Shown here: positions 60,540 to 64,000 of the stretch, in pieces
How positions within the stretch are numbered: position 1 is the stretch's first letter
How the letters are laid out: each line of letters opens with the position of its first letter
Assembly: GCA_963801105.1 (NCBI GenBank)
Contig: CAWDDH010000003.1
Location: 806,001 to 870,000, forward strand
Reading direction: 5' to 3'
DNA: 64,000 bases
Origin: JAENVU01 sp963801105
Lineage (GTDB): Bacteria; Actinomycetota; Acidimicrobiia; IMCC26256; JAENVU01
The notes under the pieces: generated by a model
The model's input: the letters and a program-made list of their open reading frames with translations, nothing else
Told to the model about the DNA's origin: nothing
Database searches by the model: none
Program-made: the position numbers and the translations under genes

Positions 60540-60815
60540 GTGCGCGGCTACACGCTCGAACAGGCCGACTACACCCGCCGACTCGCCCGCATCGAGGGCC
60601 AGGTCCGCGGCGTGGCGCGGATGATCGAGGCCGACGAGTACTGCATCGACGTGCTCACCCAGATCGCCTCGGTCACCAAGGCGCTCCAGCGCGTCGGCCT
60701 CGGCCTCCTCGACGCGCACCTCCGGCACTGCGTGATGGATGCCCACGACGAGGGCCACGGCGACGAGAAGCTGGACGAGGCCCTGGCCGCGGTCGAGCGG
60801 CTCCTTCGGGTCTGA
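60540..60815 (+). CDS. csoR: Copper-sensing repressor CsoR
   Basis: 91 aa of the all-helical DUF156 family. The Cu(I) ligands are in order: Cys in ADEYCIDVLTQI, His and Cys in DAHLRHCVMDAH (C-H-C pattern). The start LARIEGQVRGVARM is the usual first helix. A GGAGGT ribosome site precedes the GTG. Copper binding releases the repressor from the palindrome upstream, derepressing copA. Confidence 0.93.
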   Translation: MRGYTLEQADYTRRLARIEGQVRGVARMIEADEYCIDVLTQIASVTKALQRVGLGLLDAHLRHCVMDAHDEGHGDEKLDEALAAVERLLRV

Positions 60816-60873
60816 ACCGACGGTCGCGCAACGCCTTCGACCGCGACGGTGCGGCGATGACAGACTCGGGCCC

Positions 60874-61992
60874 ATGCCGCCCGAGAAGCTCCATTGGAAG
60901 CACCTGTACGACGAAGTGGTCACCTCAGGTCTGTGCACCGGGTGTGCGGGGTGCGTCGTGGCCTGTCCGCACGACGTGCTCGGATACAACGACGAAGAGG
61001 GCGTCTACAAGCCCTTCCAGCTCGAGGACTTCGGCGGCCCCGGCGACTGCTCCCATGGCGAGAAGGGCTGCACCTCCTGCACCCGCGCGTGCCCCCGCTT
61101 CCGGGCCTGGGAACCCGAGATCGACGAGTTCCTCTTCGGTCGCACCCGCACCGCGGACGAGATCTCGGGCATCTACAAGGACATCGTGCTGGCCCGGGCC
61201 AGCGATCCGGTGATCCACGAGGTGGGCCAGGACGGCGGGCTCGTCTCGGCGATCCTCCTCTACTGTCTCGAGAAGGACATCATCGACGCCGCGCTCGTCA
61301 GCTACCTCGAGGGCGACGGCACCTCGTGGAAGGCGATCCCCGGCGTCGCCCGCACCCGCGAGGAGATCATCGCCTCGGCGGGAAGCCGCTACACCTACAG
61401 CGCGAACACGATGGCCTACGCCGAGGCCGTCGAGGGCGGAGCCGAGCGCATCGCGCTGGTCGGCATGAGCTGCCAGAGCTCGGTCCCGCCGGTGATGAAG
61501 CAGCGCAAGGCCGGAAAGGTCGCCCGCCGACTCTCGCTCAACATCGGGCTCCTCTGCTCGAAGACCTTCGACGACGCGATCTTCGAGGAGCTGTTCGAGG
61601 CCAAGTACGGTCTGAAGAAGTCCGAGATGCGCAAGATGAACATCAAGGGTGTCTTCCAGATTTGGATGAAGAACGGCGACTACCACGAGGTTCCGTTGAA
61701 GGAATGCCACGCATGGACCCGCGAGGGCTGCAAGGCGTGTCCCGACTTCGCGGCCGAGCACGCCGACATCTCGACCGGCGGCATCGGCAAGTTCAACGAC
61801 TGGACCCTGACGATCGTCCGGACGGATATCGGGCGGGAGATCATGGACGGCATGGTCTCCGAGGGTTGGATCGAGACGCGACCGGGCGACGACGACCCGG
61901 GCGCGATCGAGCTGATGCACAAGCTGGCCGCCCGTTCCCGGAAACGCTGGCCCGAGTTCGCCGTCGACGCCCCACGGTTGCTGCCCACGTGA
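60874..61992 (+). CDS. FrhB-type F420 hydrogenase/dehydrogenase beta-subunit family protein
   Basis: 372 aa. The N-terminus has two iron-sulfur motifs: CTGCAGCVVACP (4Fe-4S ferredoxin type) and CSHGEKGCTSCTRACP. These are followed by the FrhB-family domains with VGQDGGLVSAILLYCLE, ASAGSRYTYSAN, GMSCQSSVPPVM and LLCSKTFDD. The C-terminal part has KECHAWTREGCKACPDF. In characterised relatives this fold holds FAD and F420, so an F420-dependent oxidoreductase is expected. Partners are not adjacent. Substrate is unknown; glutamate synthase-like or hydrogenase roles cannot be told apart. Confidence 0.82.
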   Translation: MPPEKLHWKHLYDEVVTSGLCTGCAGCVVACPHDVLGYNDEEGVYKPFQLEDFGGPGDCSHGEKGCTSCTRACPRFRAWEPEIDEFLFGRTRTADEISGIYKDIVLARASDPVIHEVGQDGGLVSAILLYCLEKDIIDAALVSYLEGDGTSWKAIPGVARTREEIIASAGSRYTYSANTMAYAEAVEGGAERIALVGMSCQSSVPPVMKQRKAGKVARRLSLNIGLLCSKTFDDAIFEELFEAKYGLKKSEMRKMNIKGVFQIWMKNGDYHEVPLKECHAWTREGCKACPDFAAEHADISTGGIGKFNDWTLTIVRTDIGREIMDGMVSEGWIETRPGDDDPGAIELMHKLAARSRKRWPEFAVDAPRLLPT

Positions 61993-61999
61993 CGCATCG

Positions 62000-63262
62000 A
62001 TGAGCCTGAGGCCGGAGCGTCTCCGTGGCTTCGCGCAGCGCTCGCGCGACGTCATCCTGGCGGCCGCGCTCGTCGGCATCCTGACCGGACTGGTCGTCGC
62101 GGGATGCGAGCTCGTCATCACCCACCTGCTGAAGTGGGTCAACGGGCTGCCGTGGTGGGCGATCATGGTGGCGCCCGGCGTGGGTCTCGCGCTCGCGGCA
62201 CTCTCGCTGCGGTACCTCGCATTCGGTGAGTCGCCCGGGCTCGCCGACAACTGGCTCAAGGCCTTCCACGACGCGAACCACGACCAGGGCGTGCGCGGTG
62301 CGCCCGGGGCGGTCCTGGCATCGATCTTCACCATCGGGTTCGGCGGCGCCCTCGGCCTGGAGGGACTCTCGATCTTCTCGGGCGGCGCGATCGGCACCGT
62401 GGTGCAGCGGCGCATGGGCTGGCTGTTCCGGCCGGTCGACCGCAAGGTGCTCATGACCGCGGGCGCGGCCGCGGGCGTCGCCGCGATCTTCAAGGCGCCG
62501 GCGACGGGCGCGCTGTTCGCGATCGAGGTCCCCTATCAGGACGACTTCGCCCACCGGAAGCTGCTCCCGTGCCTGGTCGCCGCCGCGACCGGCTACCTCG
62601 GCTTCGCCATCGTCAACGGCACCGAACCCCTCTTCGCCGCGAAGGAGCAGGGCGGTTTCGACGCGACCCACCTGATCGGCGCGTTGGTCCTCGGGGCGAT
62701 CGCGGGCGTCGGTGCCCGCCTGTTCGCGGTCATGATCCGACGCACCAAGCAGATCACCCACGAGATCCCCCTGAACGTCCGGCTGGCGCTCTCGGCGGTG
62801 GCCATGGGCGGATTGTTCCTCGTCGCCCGCGCCGCGGCCGGGGAGGACGTCGTCCTCGGTCCCGGCTACAACGCGATCCGCTGGGCCACCAACCCCGACC
62901 GAGCAGTGCTCCTGGTGTTACTGATCATGCTCTTGCGATGTCTGGCCACCGGCGTCACGCTCGCCGGTGGAGGGGCCGGAGGGCTGTTCGTCCCGCTCGT
63001 CGTGGCGGGTGCACTCCTCGGACGCGCCGCGGGAGGCATCGTCGGGCGCGTCGACGACTCCCTGTTCATGATCCTCGGCGTCGCTGCGTTCCTCGGTGCC
63101 GGCTATCGCGTGCCGCTGGCGGCGGTGATGTTCGTCGCCGAGACGACAGGACGCGCGACGTTTGTCGTGCCGGCATTGCTCGCCGCGGTCGTGGCGGACC
63201 TCGTCATGGGCGACTCGTGCGTCACGAGCTACCAGGTGGGACGCGAGCGTTCGGCCGCGTGA
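62000..63262 (+). CDS. ClC-family chloride channel/antiporter
   Basis: 420 aa with about ten to eleven hydrophobic helices. ClC regions are recognisable as GGALGLEGLSIFSGGAIG (filter/gating motif, Glu present but the usual Pro replaced by Leu). They continue with GAAAGVAAIFKAPATGALFAIEVPY, GGGAGGLFVPLVVAGALLG and LGAGYRVPLAAVMFVAETTG. Conserved Gly-rich turns and the gating Glu suggest function, but the G-x-E-G-P consensus is altered. It begins 8 nt after the FrhB stop, so co-transcription is likely. Confidence 0.85.
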   Translation: MSLRPERLRGFAQRSRDVILAAALVGILTGLVVAGCELVITHLLKWVNGLPWWAIMVAPGVGLALAALSLRYLAFGESPGLADNWLKAFHDANHDQGVRGAPGAVLASIFTIGFGGALGLEGLSIFSGGAIGTVVQRRMGWLFRPVDRKVLMTAGAAAGVAAIFKAPATGALFAIEVPYQDDFAHRKLLPCLVAAATGYLGFAIVNGTEPLFAAKEQGGFDATHLIGALVLGAIAGVGARLFAVMIRRTKQITHEIPLNVRLALSAVAMGGLFLVARAAAGEDVVLGPGYNAIRWATNPDRAVLLVLLIMLLRCLATGVTLAGGGAGGLFVPLVVAGALLGRAAGGIVGRVDDSLFMILGVAAFLGAGYRVPLAAVMFVAETTGRATFVVPALLAAVVADLVMGDSCVTSYQVGRERSAA

Positions 63263-63341
63263 GCACACCCTCGGTAGTGTGAGCGGCGGCGCGCCGGGAA
63301 GTCTGGTCGGCATCGAATCCGCGACCTTCTAGGGATCAAGC

Positions 63342-64000
63342 ATGCCCACTGTGAGCCCCGTGCGACGCGTCGTGGAGTTCCTCCGGACCGAATCGGCTGC
63401 GGGCATCGTGCTCATCGGGGCGACCGCCGTCGCGCTGCTCTGGGCGAATGTCGCGCCCGCCTCGTATCACGACTTCTGGAGCACCGAGCTGTGGCTGCCC
63501 GGTCCCGACCACGCCCTCACACTCCACGCGTGGGTGGCCGATGCGCTCATGGCCGTCTTCTTCTTCGTGGTCGGGCTCGAGATCAAACGTGAGGTCGTCG
63601 AAGGCGAGTTGCGGGACCCGCGCACGGCGGTCGTGCCCATCGCAGCCGCGATCGGCGGCATGGTCGTCCCGGCGATCATCTACATCGCCATCACCGCGGG
63701 AACCGACGTCAGCAACGGGTGGGGCGTCCCCATGGCCACCGACATCGCGTTCGCGGTCGGCGTGCTCCGACTCGCCGGACCGCGCGTGCCGAGCGGCATC
63801 AGCCTCACGTTGCTGACCCTCGCGATCGTCGACGACCTCGGTGCGATCGCGGTCATCGCGATCTTCTACTCCTCCGGAATCTCGCCCGAGCTGCTCGCCC
63901 TGGCAGTCGTGGTCCTCGGGGCCATCGTGGTGGCCGGACGCCGACTCGACAGCCCGGCCTGGTTCATCATCCCGGCCCTCGTGCTGTGGATCGTCGTCGT
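63342..64000 (+). CDS. nhaA: Na+/H+ antiporter NhaA, N-terminal part (runs off the right edge)
   Basis: 219 complete codons. Family blocks are EFLRTESAAGIVLIGATAVAL, FFFVVGLEIKREVVEGEL, VPMATDIAFAVGVL, and LAIVDDLGAIAVIAIFY with the essential Asp pair. These are NhaA signatures. The protein should exchange Na+ for H+ across the membrane. The ATG at 63342 is the first in frame, and GTG 63351 is an alternative. The C-terminal half is outside the window. Confidence 0.93.
   Translation, partial: MPTVSPVRRVVEFLRTESAAGIVLIGATAVALLWANVAPASYHDFWSTELWLPGPDHALTLHAWVADALMAVFFFVVGLEIKREVVEGELRDPRTAVVPIAAAIGGMVVPAIIYIAITAGTDVSNGWGVPMATDIAFAVGVLRLAGPRVPSGISLTLLTLAIVDDLGAIAVIAIFYSSGISPELLALAVVVLGAIVVAGRRLDSPAWFIIPALVLWIVV

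Overview
The window is high-GC, gene-dense DNA from an actinobacterium. Features that point there are proline-rich DUF2510 membrane proteins, an EmbR-like FHA regulator, a PknB-type kinase with a PQQ propeller, DUF6777 proteins, an F420-type FrhB protein, an AccE-like carboxylase epsilon subunit, a dnaX-ybaB-recR block next to the SRP RNA gene, and many TAnnnT hexamers 6-9 nt upstream of start codons, as in leaderless transcription. Acidimicrobiia is my best guess within the phylum, but that is an inference.

Layout. 1-7 kb: 5' part of lysC (aspartate kinase), a secreted S15-type hydrolase, a membrane-anchored cyclophilin, an S51-like peptidase, a 3-hydroxyacyl-CoA dehydrogenase and a decayed serine hydrolase. 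6.8-21.6 kb: acyl-CoA metabolism. It holds ethylmalonyl-CoA mutase, a degenerate GGDEF protein, an acyl-CoA synthetase, a CaiB-type CoA transferase and a carbon-nitrogen hydrolase. It also holds a leftward operon (ccr, FKBP isomerase, methylmalonyl-CoA epimerase, alpha/beta hydrolase, acyl-CoA carboxylase beta and epsilon subunits, metallophosphoesterase) divergent from a thiolase. Together these encode much of the ethylmalonyl-CoA route of acetyl-CoA assimilation. 21.6-39.2 kb: an accessory envelope and signalling region. It has three DUF2510 proteins, a Ser/Thr kinase with a PQQ propeller, an FHA-adenylate cyclase, an FHA/BTAD regulator, two DUF6777 proteins, a universal-stress-protein/ABC1-kinase fusion and an RDD protein. 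39.3-46 kb: metY-metX, then recR, ybaB, dnaX, the SRP RNA and tRNA-Ser(GGA). 46-64 kb: transport and regulation. It has an MFS exporter, ArsR-SulP, an MMPL transporter with a TetR regulator, ArsR with an AHSA1 protein, an ABC exporter, an RpiB-like protein, tadA, tRNA-Ser(CGA), metF, a DUF2505 protein, copA-csoR, an FrhB protein, a ClC channel and the start of nhaA.

Sequence quality matters here. At least thirteen single-base shifts break otherwise well-conserved frames, including the essential dnaX. One-base corrections restore whole-codon lengths close to family norms, so these look like assembly indels rather than pseudogenes. The serine hydrolase at 5.7-6.8 kb is different: it also lacks whole blocks of the fold and looks truly decayed.

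No CRISPR array, insertion sequence or phage gene was seen.
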